NCBI GenBank assembly: GCA_036023115.1
Contig: JAYKKT010000073.1
Coordinates: forward strand, 13,269,001-13,333,000
Source of the DNA: Brasenia schreberi
Lineage: Eukaryota; Streptophyta; Magnoliopsida; Nymphaeales; Cabombaceae
Reading direction: 5' to 3'
DNA: 64,000 nucleotides
Shown: piece after piece, positions 24,537 through 35,600 of the stretch
How the letters are laid out: the number at the start of each line of letters is the position of its first letter
Position numbering within the stretch: the first letter of the stretch is position 1
Notes under the pieces: generated by a model
Databases searched by the model: none
Seen by the model: the letters and a program-made list of their open reading frames with translations, nothing else
What the model was told of the DNA's origin: nothing
Translations under genes and position numbers: made by a program

Positions 24537-27500
24537 GACTCCGCTCATAAGGGATCGGCCTGTCTCAACCTAAGATAAAAAAAGAGGATTACGTTAGACT
24601 AAAAGTTTGGATTTATGTACCATGAATTCTAAAGACGACGACGATCTCTTTTAGCGACACATGAAGTTTCTCTTACCAATGGATTGTGAAGTACACATGA
24701 ATTGATGATGACGTTTATGGATTGCGAAGTTTGAATGCACTGAAAAATAACCAAAGGTCCTACATCTTCGCTCGGATATAATCGGATATAACGAATCAAA
24801 ATGTTAACAACGTAGATAAAAAAAGTTATTACTACTATGTTACTCCTCAAATTTAGTTAATAAATTGTAGAAATGGTTTTCAAATTTTTAGCACCAACGA
24901 ATCAAGGGGATAAAGAAACTAGCAAGAAGTTAGTCTGATTGGATTGTTACTCGAATTTAGTGAATAAACTGTGGAAGGAATTTTCTTATTTTTTATCATT
25001 GACAAGGGGTAAGAAAGCTAGTCTTACATAATAAGATCCGTATTAGTATTGAAAATATCATTAACTAGTAAACTAACGAATATAGTAGATATTATGATTT
25101 GGAGAAATATTCTCGTTCTCTATTTAAAAGAGTGAAAGTGAGTTGAAGAAAAAGCAAATGAGATTAAGAACTTAAGTTTTAAATTATGGTATTTAAGAAA
25201 AAAAGACTTAAAATGAAGTTAGTATTATTGTAAGTAAAGATTTAAAGGATAGTGTAGTGGGCATACAATGATAAAGTGAATGAATTATGACGGTGAAATT
25301 ATTATTAGGAATAGAGGCTTTAAATATAGTTTATATTTATGCACCCAAGTAAAACTAAAAGATATCATAAATAAAGCATTTTTGGAGGAGTTAGATAAGG
25401 CAATTCAAAATATTTTATAACAAGAGATATTTGTTTAAGAGGAGATCTAAATGAACATATCAATAAAAATACATTAGCATATCAAGGTATTTATGACAAC
25501 TATGAGTTTAGAGAATTAGATGTGTAAGGTATAGCCAATACAATTTTCTGAAAACAAGATGAGCATTTAATTGCTTATAAAATTGACTTGTTACAAATAG
25601 AAATTGATTATTTTACCTCTAGAAAAAAAGATAGATCATGTTGTAAGGATTGAAAAGTAATTTCAAGAGAAAGTTTTACTACCTAACTCGATTTCAAGAG
25701 AAACATTAGAAAATAAAGGCTTTCGACTTAGTACAACAAAGACAAAATATATGGAATAGGTGAATCCCTTAAAAGAAAAGTTTTAAATACCTAAGATCAA
25801 TTTTTCAAAGTAAAAAAATTGATTGAGATGTTACACATAGAATTAATGTCTATTGGTTAAAATGGAGAGGGGCATTAGGTATTCTATATAGAGCACCAAT
25901 TAGATCTGTTATGTTTTTGTAGTACTGAGTGTTGGACAGTTAATCATCAACATGTACAAAAGATGTCTATAGTATAAATAAAGATGTTAAGATGGATTAA
26001 TAGTTACAAAAGCAAAGACCGTATATGTAATGAGGTTATTACAAACAAATTATGAATAGCACCGACAGAGGATAAAATGAGGGGAAATCGTTTAAGATCA
26101 TTGGGATATATGGAAAGAAGACCTAAGGATGCTCTTGTAAGAAGATATGAAAAAATAGATTGTGAAAGTATTAAAAAAGGAAGAAGACGAGAACAAAAGT
26201 GTTGGAAAGAAACAATAAAAGAATGATTAGTTTATATTGAGTCAACTACTAGCACGACACATGATAGGGCTCTCTTGAAACAAAGAATCCATGTAGTCGA
26301 CCCCATCTAGTATGGGAAAAGGCTTTGTTATTATTGTATTCAAATGAATGAAGTCAAATACGCTCCTAAACTTATGAGGATGGGTAAATATGTGAGACTA
26401 GACAATATTTTTATAGAAGTATGCAAAATCTCAAGAGAGATGGGTATTACTTAGGTTACAAGATTATTTAATGGAATATGAAAAAATCAAAAAATGCATA
26501 AGGAATAAAAGAAAAGTACAATTATACCAATATATAAGAACAAGGAAGACATTAAGAACTATGCAAATTATCGAGGTATCAACTTGACGAGCCGTACTAT
26601 TAAATCTTGAAGAATAATTATTAAATGTAAGTTGAGACAAATATCGAGTACAAACATAGAACCAGTTTAGACTCATGTCAAGAAGATTTACTATTAAGGC
26701 TATTTGTATATTGAGACGTCTTATGAAACATTTTATAATAGTAAAGAATAATCTTCACATGGTATTTATTGATTTAGAAAAAGCTTATAATATGTACTCA
26801 AAGATATTTTTTGGAGAACTTTCGAAAAAAAAGTATTTCTTTGACATTTATCAATCTTATAATAAACATGTATGATATACAAACATGTGTTAGGACCCAT
26901 GAAGAAATTACAAATTTCTTTGAGGTTAATATTGCATTACATCAAAGATCAACTTTAAGTCCATGTTTATTTGTATTGGTTATTGACGAGCTAACAAAAC
27001 ATAATCAAGATGAAGTCGCTTGTTGTATGTTATTCACAGATAACATTGTATTAGTGAATAAGTCTCAAGAAAAAGTTAATAAGAAATTAGAACTATGGAG
27101 AGAAAAAGGATTTCAACTTACTAGAACAAAAACATAATATATAGAATAGAAGTTTGATCATTTAGTTACTTCAAATGACATATAAATTAATATTGACATA
27201 TGTTGCATTCCTCATATGAAAGTTTTAAACACTTAGGTTAAGTTTTCTCAAGTGATGTAAAAATTGATGGAGATTTTACATATAAAATTAATGGAGATTG
27301 GTTAAAATAGAGAAGTGCATGAGGTATTCTATGTGACAAGAAAATACCATTAAAGTTGAAAGATAAATATTATATAATAATAATTAGACCTATTATATTG
27401 TATGGTTATGGGTGTTGGGTAGTTAATCATCAACATGTATAAAAGATATACGTAGTAGAAATGAAGATACTGAGATAGACAAGTGATCACACAAGAAAAG

Positions 27501-27715
27501 AAGCTACATTAAGAATGTACGAGAAACTAAATTATGAAAATATTAAAAAAGGAAGAGAAAGACCACAAAAGTGTTGAAAGGAAATAATAAAGCATGATTT
27601 ATCTTATATTGAGTTAACGATTAGTATGACACATGATCTAGCTATATAGAAATAAAGAATATGTGTAGCCCACTCCATCTAATATGAGAAAAGGCTTAGT
27701 TGTTGTTGATGATGA
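24537..27715 (+). mobile_element. Old, shuffled RTE LINE with a second LINE fragment inside
   Basis: Left flank TTTCGTTTCTCAACCC (24521-24536), right flank TTTTGTTTCTCAACCC (27716-27731). The very decayed leader starts CCGCTCATAAGGGATC, endonuclease traces run to about 25690, then a C-terminal RT piece with its own 3' end (to 26335), then RT from its N-terminal part to the 3' end at 27715. The order means a 5'-truncated LINE landed inside this one. The first 170 bp also survive in unit C (54179-54345), so the host LINE is older than that duplication. Confidence 0.75.
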
Positions 27716-27731
27716 TTTTGTTTCTCAACCC

Positions 27732-28028
27732 ACTGGAACTTCCATCTCTGCTTTAAATTACCCATGCAAAGTTCCAAAATATCCATTATGTGACAAATGC
27801 CAAAGCACCATCTAGGCCTTTCTGGTTAACCCAATTTCTAATTTATGCGAGAATTGATTTCCCATCTTTTTACTGCAAAATATAGAGAAGCAATACCTGG
27901 AAAAATACATCTTTCTAGCAATAGAGTGAAAAGCCACAAAGTAGCATAAATTGCTAGCAATTAAGACACGAAAAATTGATTCAGGTTCGGGAGTCGGTAC
28001 AGCTAGTGGACTGGCTCGTCTTCTATAA
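27732..28028. other. No gene seen
   Basis: Intergenic AT-rich DNA between the old LINE and a SINE cluster. Confidence 0.5.
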
Positions 28029-28052
28029 AAATGATCTGAACTGCACCAAGAG

Positions 28053-28162
28053 CGTTAGCTCAATGGCAGGGCGCTCTAAGGCCGCTGCTGCTGGTGGGGA
28101 GTTGCTACTCCCAGAGGGTGCATGTGTGTGTTAGGCTTCGGCCTCCTCTTGTAAAAAAAAGG
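28053..28162 (+). mobile_element. tRNA-derived SINE with clear target-site duplication
   Basis: About 110 bp. Box A-like TTAGCTCAATGGCAGGGCGC follows the 5' end, then a decayed box B region, then the family signature GTGTTAGGCTTCGGCCTCC and a short A-rich tail. The flank AAATGATCTGAACTGCACC.. (28029-28052) is repeated at 28163-28186 with one change. Confidence 0.85.
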
Positions 28163-28683
28163 AAATGATCTGAACCGCACCAAGAGAATTAGTTCAACAG
28201 CATGGCACTTAGCGCTGAAAGTAACAAAGGAAATTTGCATAATGTTTTAGTAGACCCAGTTTTAGACAATAATACAAAGAACACAACACGACCAAACACG
28301 TCTTGAAACACAGAATTGATATCAATTTCAGATACGGCATGACCACCTCACAAGAATACGACCCAAAAAGTTTCTTTGCATATACATCTTGATCTTATGA
28401 GTTTGGGTAGACCTGCATTTGACACGAACATGACATGACCGTAACATGAAATTGCACTACCAGATACCAACCACACCACCATCCCATGAAATAACACAGG
28501 ACACATCCAGATCCAAATCCAGGCAAGTTCAAACGTCAGGCCCATTAATAAGAGTTCATCATTCTTTTACCTCCTTATGGAATGAACTTACTACGCAAGT
28601 AATGGGCGCCACAATTGATCGCTCCTACGTTTGCTCCAGGGATGACAAATGCACGGTCCCCTTCTCTCCAAACTTACTACGAG

Positions 28684-28800
28684 CCAGCACACAGAGCGTT
28701 GGCTCAACGGCCGAGCACTCTAGCACCTTTGCTGCGTGTGGAGAGTTTCCCAAATGGTGCGTGTGTTAGGCTTCGGCCTCCTCTTGTAACAAAAAAACAA
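28684..28800 (+). mobile_element. tRNA-derived SINE (shared with unit C)
   Basis: Box A-like GTTGGCTCAACGGCCGAGC, family 3' signature GTGTTAGGCTTCGGCCTCC and an A-rich tail. Flanks TTACTACGAG (28674-28683) and TTACTAGGAG (28801-28810). The unit C copy (54550-54625) has lost its 3' part. Confidence 0.8.
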
Positions 28801-29035
28801 TTACTAGGAGTCTTTGATGAGTTGTACACTTAGAGGTACGCTCGGATCAAATAAGCCTAAATTCTCGACGTTGCATTGTTGCGAAATAAAATGAGTTGTT
28901 TGACGGTGCAAATGAGCCATGAAACCTAATATGAGAGAGGGAGTGCATGTAAAAAGAAACTCGCTGCATGGGTGTACGTCTTCCTTGGGACAAGAGTTCT
29001 ATTTTTATAATGATCTGTTTAAATCCATTGTTTGT

Positions 29036-29133
29036 ACTTTTGGTAACAATGGGAGGCCGAAGTCTAACACACATGCATGCACCCCCAGGAATCAAATTAG
29101 CCACCTACAACCGGTGAGCTAACGCTCTATGTA
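29036..29133 (-). mobile_element. tRNA-derived SINE, minus strand (shared with unit C)
   Basis: Reads on the minus strand GCGTTAGCTCACCGG, then AATTTGATTCC (box B-like), GTGTGTTAGACTTCGGCCTCC-like sequence and a TTGTTACC tail. The unit C copy (about 54850-54955) keeps the complete tRNA-like head (GGTAGAGCCGGCCGC), which unit A has lost. Confidence 0.75.
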
Positions 29134-29339
29134 AAATGCATCATTTTTCACTGAAAATTATATGAACTTCTAAGCATTTTGAAGATCTGCAAACCAGCTC
29201 ATCTTTGGCTTGTCTAGCCAATAATCTCTTGAGATGAGCTCAGCTCATCTTGATAAGCAAACAATATAAGCCAGGAACAGTCAACAATGTAATGGAAGCA
29301 CTTCAGAGAACGCAGTAAAGGCATTTCATAAGATGTTCG

Positions 29340-30234
29340 CTTTTTTTGTTTTGGTACAGTGGGAAGGCCAACAGATGACCTTCAACTTGTGAGAAGAATT
29401 CCTAGCAAGGTGAAGAGCAATAACATCAATAGTGCAAACCGGATGGTTGCGATCTGGAAACAATTTAAAATTCAATCCGACTTATCATTTGAACAATTCT
29501 CACGAAGCATAGGCAGCAACGAGATCACGAAGAATAAGATGCAATTAATCAACTGGCGAGGCAGGACTCACCCTTGAAACAAACAACATATCAATTTATA
29601 CAACTTAACTGCATCATCACCACATGAAAGTACAGACACGACACATAACAAGGACCAAAGAGAAAGAGAGAGAACTCGTGCCTAAATTTGCAGAGAACCC
29701 ATCTCCATACATACCACCCACCTTTTCCATGCAAAATCATACAACAGCCATCACATTCAAACAATCAGGATGGCCCTCATTCCAAAAAGAACCAAACTGG
29801 TTCTGCACTCAGAAAAACTGAAAACAGAAACCGAAAATCGCAACCGAGGAACCTTCCAGTGCCACCAAAAAATAGCCCCTCAAACTCCTGTACATTTCTC
29901 ACACTCCACAAGAACGCAGGCTCCACCTGCCTTCCTATTACAATCGCATAGCTTCAATTACAAAGTCACAATCTGCAGAAGGAAAGAAAATTAAAATGTA
30001 AACACTCCATGGAAGCCAAAAGAAGTAAAAAAAAAAGACCAACAATATTAAAATGTAAACAAGTTTTATGGCCACATTTTGACTTTAAAAAATATCCAAG
30101 AATCATCAGATTTTAACAGTTCACTGAAGTTTTTATCGTCTCCGGCATGATCCAAATCTTTTTGTTTCTTGCAGAAGCAAGAAAAAGAATACATATTTAT
30201 GTAATTGTGCGCACATAAAAACACAAATAAGTAC
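29340..30234 (-). other. Duplicate of the MEI2-like 3' flank and last intron
   Basis: Matches 55140-55785 and 56170-56405, but lacks the 385 bp that hold the last MEI2-like coding exon. The open frames here persist in all three units only because the copies are recent. No independent gene is indicated. Confidence 0.7.
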
Positions 30235-30352
30235 CTGGTCACCGGCATTTGGACCATCAGTATGGAAAAGAATAGGCCTACAACGTTTATCCTCATTCAT
30301 CAAGCTTGAATTCTGAAAGTGAGGAATCAGAGCTGCCTTTCCCTGAATCCGA
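30235..30352 (-). pseudogene. MEI2-like exon 13 fragment, unit A
   Basis: Encodes IQGKAALIPHFQNSSLMNED.. and on to PNAGDQ with the exon 13 donor (CAG/GTACTT) intact. The first half of the exon and all upstream exons are replaced at 30352 by unrelated DNA, and the last coding exon is missing, so it cannot make a MEI2-like protein. Unit B has the same fragment with the same two breaks. Confidence 0.9.
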
Positions 30353-30950
30353 TTCAATTATCCTCATTTATGTAATTATTGTTTTTCGGAGGGCTTATGT
30401 TGATTTGAGAAACAGATTCAATTATATTGAACAGTCAAGATAGTTCAAATCAAAGTAATTTGGTATCCTACCTTTATGGAACTTCGGCCTGGTCGAATAC
30501 TGATGCATTGAAAGGTGTCAAAGTAGCAGCCTCCCAAGGCTTATGTGGTTCGTATAATTGATTTGTTTTCTTGAAGTACCGTTCTTCTCAATGAAAATAT
30601 ACAGCTTGATTTCAAATGCTGCGTCTAATTGATAAATGGCAGCATACGTGAAGCATACCATTAATGGAACCCCCCGACCGATGAGCAGCAGCTGGTAAAT
30701 TTTATCGTTTTTTGTTAGAATGGGAGGTCCCTCTGGGTGCTTAGCAGTAACTTTGGTCTCACTAGGACTAAACTTAGAAAACGATAAAGAGGCACACCTT
30801 GATTCAATATTGTTTACTATCGATGGTGTAATTTATATTCGATCAATAATAGTCTTTAATCTTTTATGAAAAACTCTTTAATTTTTGTATACTCATGCCA
30901 CTGGAAAACAAGTTGTTGTCTAACCTTTAGGATTGTTAGGTCGAAAAACT
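30353..30950 (-). other. Unassigned duplicated stretch, decayed copy of the 49620-49840 exon
   Basis: Parallel to 49393-50040. It contains the counterpart of a possible membrane-protein exon (about 30590-30790), with small indels relative to unit B. No family recognised. Confidence 0.4.
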
Positions 30951-30969
30951 GAATTCTACCCACCTCTAC

Positions 30970-31080
30970 ATAAATTTTTTATTTCCATAGAGTCTGATCA
31001 TGTGTCATTCTAGCAATTAAGTCAACATAAGCAAGATCATTTCTTTATTATTTCTCTCCAACAATTAAGTCAACAATTTG
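30970..31080 (-). mobile_element. Decayed RTE LINE 3' remnant
   Basis: Weak match to the LINE 3' region (TTTCCATAGAGTCTGATCATG, then AAGTCAACATAAGCAAGATC). The same remnant is in unit B at 50100-50200 and 51463-51535, so it predates the duplication. Confidence 0.55.
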
Positions 31081-31804
31081 AGAAACCGATAATAATTGTA
31101 TAGCCCATGGATGAATGCATGGGCTATAATGCATAATCTAAGCATCGCTGCATGGGCTAGTTGCCTAACCCTAAAGGTTCCTGGGTTAGTGGTTCTACCC
31201 TAGAAAATTTCCTAGATCCACCACCGCACATGGCTCGCCACTTTCCATTGAAGTTGGCAAACTGAGTTTGAAAAACAATGCACAAGTAGGCACAGATCAA
31301 AGGGATCAACTCGAAAACCTTTAAATTAGAGTTTATGCGTACAGAACTAGAAGGACCTGGCAGGGCTCGGCCTAACTCCATCTTGTCCGAAAACGATAAT
31401 GCCTCACTTGAGCAATTATTTCTCTCGTTCAAAACCGTGCATCAAATTCACTGTTACCCAGAACCTATATCCCTTCAATCATCTATAAAAATGGAGGATG
31501 GTGGCAAAACTTAGTTGTTGTTTTGTTGAATCCACAAGTTCACATTTTCTACCATTCACGACACATTCCATAACCATCTTTTCCTCGTCATAAAATAACT
31601 TATATCCAGAGAAATGGTTTTGGTCTTGGTTTTGAAAAGTAAAAGAATGAAAGATGGTGAAAATGATAACCAATAAAAAAATCCTAATATATATATATAT
31701 AGAGAGAGAGAGAAAGTAGTTTTGACATTGGTTTTGAAAAGTAAAAGAAAAATAAAAAAATGGTGAAAGATTACCAATGATTGAAATGATGAAACCATGT
31801 AACC
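31081..31804. other. Unit A spacer, no gene seen
   Basis: No counterpart in unit B. Contains AT and AG microsatellites (about 31687-31715) and a duplicated motif around TTTTGAAAAGTAAAAGAA (31632 and 31735). Nothing coding is convincing. Confidence 0.4.
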
Positions 31805-31895
31805 GTAGTTAACTGCTAACATGATACACAATAGGACTTTGTGGAAACAAAAAATCCATGTAGGGACCACGTCTAGTAAGGAAAAAGGCTTAGTT
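31805..31895 (+). mobile_element. RTE LINE 3' end, about 90 bp
   Basis: Reads AACTGCTAACATGATACAC, then the 3' UTR signature and AAAGGCTTAGTTG, followed by a TA-rich microsatellite. A heavily 5'-truncated copy; no clear flanking duplication. Confidence 0.65.
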
Positions 31896-31929
31896 GTTTA
31901 TATATATATATATAAATATATACGATGAA

Positions 31930-32620
31930 AAAGGTGTGATCCACATGGAGGACCCCTTGTTAGAACCATCCTTAATCGTATATCAAAGACGATTAAATGA
32001 TCAAGCCAAGCATTTTCTTAATGAGTCTTGCACTCGTGCCCAACTCGGCGTGATTGCACCCCTGTGGGAAAAACAAAACTAAGCAGCTTTAGTCCAAACA
32101 TCACGCTCGTGGCCATCAACATCAGCATTTTACTGATGGCCGAGAAAGACCGTGCAAAACCAAACTGCATATCATCAGACACCAAAATGATTCATCCTCT
32201 GCTGGAAACCACCTACACACGACTGCTGTCGCTAATTGATAATAAATGACGAGAGGAAAGAGAGTTCAAGAACCAAACTGCATAAGTGACTATATATATA
32301 AGGTGTGATCCACATGGAGGACCCCTTGTTAGAACCATCCATAATCGTATATCAAAGACGATTAAATGATCAAGCCAAGCATTTTCTTAATGAGTCTTGC
32401 ACTCGAGCCCAACTCGGCGTGATTGCACCCCTGTGGGAAAAACAAAATTAAGCAGCTTTAGTCCAAACATCACGCTCGTGGCCATCAACATCAGCATTTT
32501 ACTGATGGCCGAGAAAGACCGTGCAAAACCAAACTGCATATCTTTAGACACCAAAATGATTCATCCTCTGCTGGAAACCACTAATTGATAATAAGTGACG
32601 AGAGGAAACAAAGTTCAAAT
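31930..32620. repeat. Tandem duplication downstream of DCD copy B
   Basis: Two units, about 31930-32299 and 32300-32620, start AAGGTGTGATCCACATGGAG and run in parallel for about 290 bp, with a short indel near their ends. A single related unit lies downstream of DCD copy C (51535-51850). They cover the region just 3' of the DCD stop codon, so they may form part of the 3' UTR. Confidence 0.85.
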
Positions 32621-32694
32621 CGGGTTGGGAGTTCAAAGAAGTACCACAAATCCCATTACAGTGGACACAAACTTTGCTCTGTGGCTGTGGTTCC

Positions 32695-35600
32695 TCAGCG
32701 AGTGATCGGCAAAGACCCTGAAAAGGCGTATCTAGATGAAACTGGCGCCGGCGCGATTTCATGTCTAGGGTCAGCAGCATACACTCGGGCGGCTTCTCCA
32801 TAAAGAGCCTCACCTCCTGTGTACACTCGGGCGGCATCTCCACAAGGGGCTTCAGCAGCAGCATGAACGTTGTATGTCCCAGGCTGCTGACCGCCAACTT
32901 CCGAGTAAGCTGCTCCATGGTATCGAGACTGCTCATACACTACAGGCAAGTGTGCCTCGACTCGATGCTCCGAAACATACGAACGGTCATCACGTGCCAA
33001 ATGAGGTGCTAGCCCTCTCTCAGGGGGGATTACATGGTACTCCCTATCACGCAGAACGTGGTCGTGAATAGCCAACTCTGAAGCAGGAAGAGGTGCTGAG
33101 TACCTAGGATCTTGCATGACGAAGGACCGGTGTAGATCTGGAGCAGGAAAAGGGTACTCCATGCCATGAGGAGACAATTCTGGAGCAGGAACAGGGGCCG
33201 AGTGCCTGGGATCTTGCACAGTGGGACGATATAGATCTCTTTCTCTCTCGGGTGGGATCACATGGTAACCCCTGCCATGAGGAACCAACTCTAGAGCACG
33301 GATGGGACCTGGGTACCTGAGATCTTGAACAATTGTGCGGTATCGATCTCCTTCACGTGTTGGCATGTGATGTCCACCGCTGCTAGCTTCTATATCATAA
33401 CGCGAGCTAAATGGTGCAGGAGTCAAAGGACCAGGCAGCTGCGGTCGGTTGGTCACTGGGTATTGCCGGCTGGTGGGTGGAAGCACCTCGCTCACAGGGT
33501 ATTGCCGGTTGGTGGGAGGAAGCACAACAGCCGCCGCAACCCGCTCATTTTCCACATGATAGTGCAGAGCAGTTGGACCAGGATAAGGAGGAACCATAGA
33601 GCCTCTAACATGCAGTGCAGGTGGAGGTGCTAACAAATGCTTCTTTTGTTCAATAGACTGGAATAACACGTTAAGACTTTCAACCTGCAAATGCAACACA
33701 AAAAACGCCTAAAATACCACAATATGTTAAATACAACTGATCTAAACAGACATGCCAAGCAACCATATTCGCTAAACAACAACAACTAAGCCTTTTCGCA
33801 TACTAGACGGGGTCGGCTGGGTCGGCTAGATCCCTATCGTGTGCCATGTTAGCACTTAACTCACAGAAAGCTAGATCATTCTTTATTGTTTCTTTCCAAC
33901 GCTTTTGTGGTCATCCTCTACCTCTTTTAATACTTTCCAAATTTAGTTTTTCATGCCTTCTTAAACGTTCTTCTTTTGATCTTCTTTCTATACATCCAAA
34001 CCATCTTAAACGATATTCACTCATTTTATCCTCTATTGGTGCCACTCCTAATTTGTTTCTAATAACCTCATTATATATACGGTCTTTTCTTGTATGACCA
34101 CTCGTCCATCTCAAAATCTTCATTTCTGTCACAGACATCTTTTGTACGTTAATGATTAACTGCCCTACACTCAGAACCATACAACATGACAAGCGCTGCT
34201 CTATAATATTTACCTTTTAACTTTAATGGATCTTCTTATCACAAAGAATACTTGATGCTCCTCTCTATTTTAACCAACAACAACTAAGCCTTTTCCCATA
34301 CTAGACGGGGTCGGCTGCTCCTCTCCATTTTAACCAACCAGCATTAATTATATGCATAACATCTCCATCAATTCTTCCATCACTGTAAAAAATTGACCCT
34401 AGGTATTTAAAACTTTCCTTTTGGGCGATGCAATGTGTGCCAATTACCAAATGATCAAACTTACATTCCATATATTCTGTCTTTGTTCTACTAAGTCGGA
34501 GGCTTTTGCTTTCTAATGTTTCTCAAAATAGTTCCAATTTTTTATTAACTTTTTCCTTAGACTCCTCCACTAATACAATGTCATCTGCAAATAACATACA
34601 CCAAGGTACTTCATCTTGAATATGTTTTGTTAACTCATCCATCACCATTATAAATAAGTATGGACTTAAAGTTGATCCTTGATGTAACCCAATATCAACT
34701 TCAAAGAAGTCTGTCATTCCTTCATGAGTCCTCACACACATTTTTGCACCATCATACATGTCTCTTATAAGGTTAATATATGTCAATGGGATACCTCTTT
34801 TTTCCAAAGTTCTCCAAAGAACCTCCCTCGGTACCCTATCATAAGCTTTTTCCAGATCAATAAATATCATGTGAAGGTCTTTTTTTTTTGCTCTAAAATG
34901 TTCCATAAGACGTCTCAAAAGTAGAATCGCTTCAATAATAGATCTACCTGGCATGAATCCAAATTGGTTCTCTATCATACTTGATACTTGTCTTAACCTA
35001 CATTCGATAATTCTTTTTCATAATTTCATAGTATGACTCATTAACTTGATACCTCGATAATTCGCACAATTTTGAATGTCTCTCTTGTTCTTATATATGA
35101 GTATAAGTGTACTTGCTCTCCATTCCTCGGGCATCTTTTGGTTTTTCCATATTTCATTAAATAGTCTTATGAGCCTAGTGATTCCAATTTCTGAATATTA
35201 TATGGTCCTACCGATTTACCACCCTTTATAACTTCATTCTTTTAAATACGTCGGTAGAAATTGTGGTTTATATTCTGGTTTGGCTAACTCTCCTAAGCTA
35301 ATACTAACATCTTTATTTTCATTAAAAAGCTTATAAAAATAGTTTTACCATGTATTTCTTATATCATCATTTGCCACTAGAATTTTTTCATCCTCGTCCT
35401 TGATGCATCTAACATAATTAAGATCTTTAGTTTTCTTATCTCTAGTCCTAGCTATCCTAAAAATATCTCTTTCACCCTCTTTTGAGTTGAGTTTTTTATA
35501 TAAATCCTCCCAAATTTTAGTTTTTGTTTCACTCACGGCCTTTTTCGCTTCCTTCTTTTCTTTCTTATAAGCCTCTAAAGTTTCACTAGTTTTCTTAGCA

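Noticed and set aside
24629..24850. 73-codon minus-strand frame
   Set aside because: Antisense to the decayed LINE leader; the parallel region in unit C does not keep it open.
28051..28100. tRNA gene at the box A-like sequence
   Set aside because: No cloverleaf can be completed, and the segment is the head of a SINE with flanking duplication and tail.
29688..29994. Open frames of 70-100 codons conserved in three places (29.7, 48.7 and 55.5 kb)
   Set aside because: They lie antisense in the MEI2-like 3' flank, occur in overlapping frames, and are alike only because the segments are recent duplicates.
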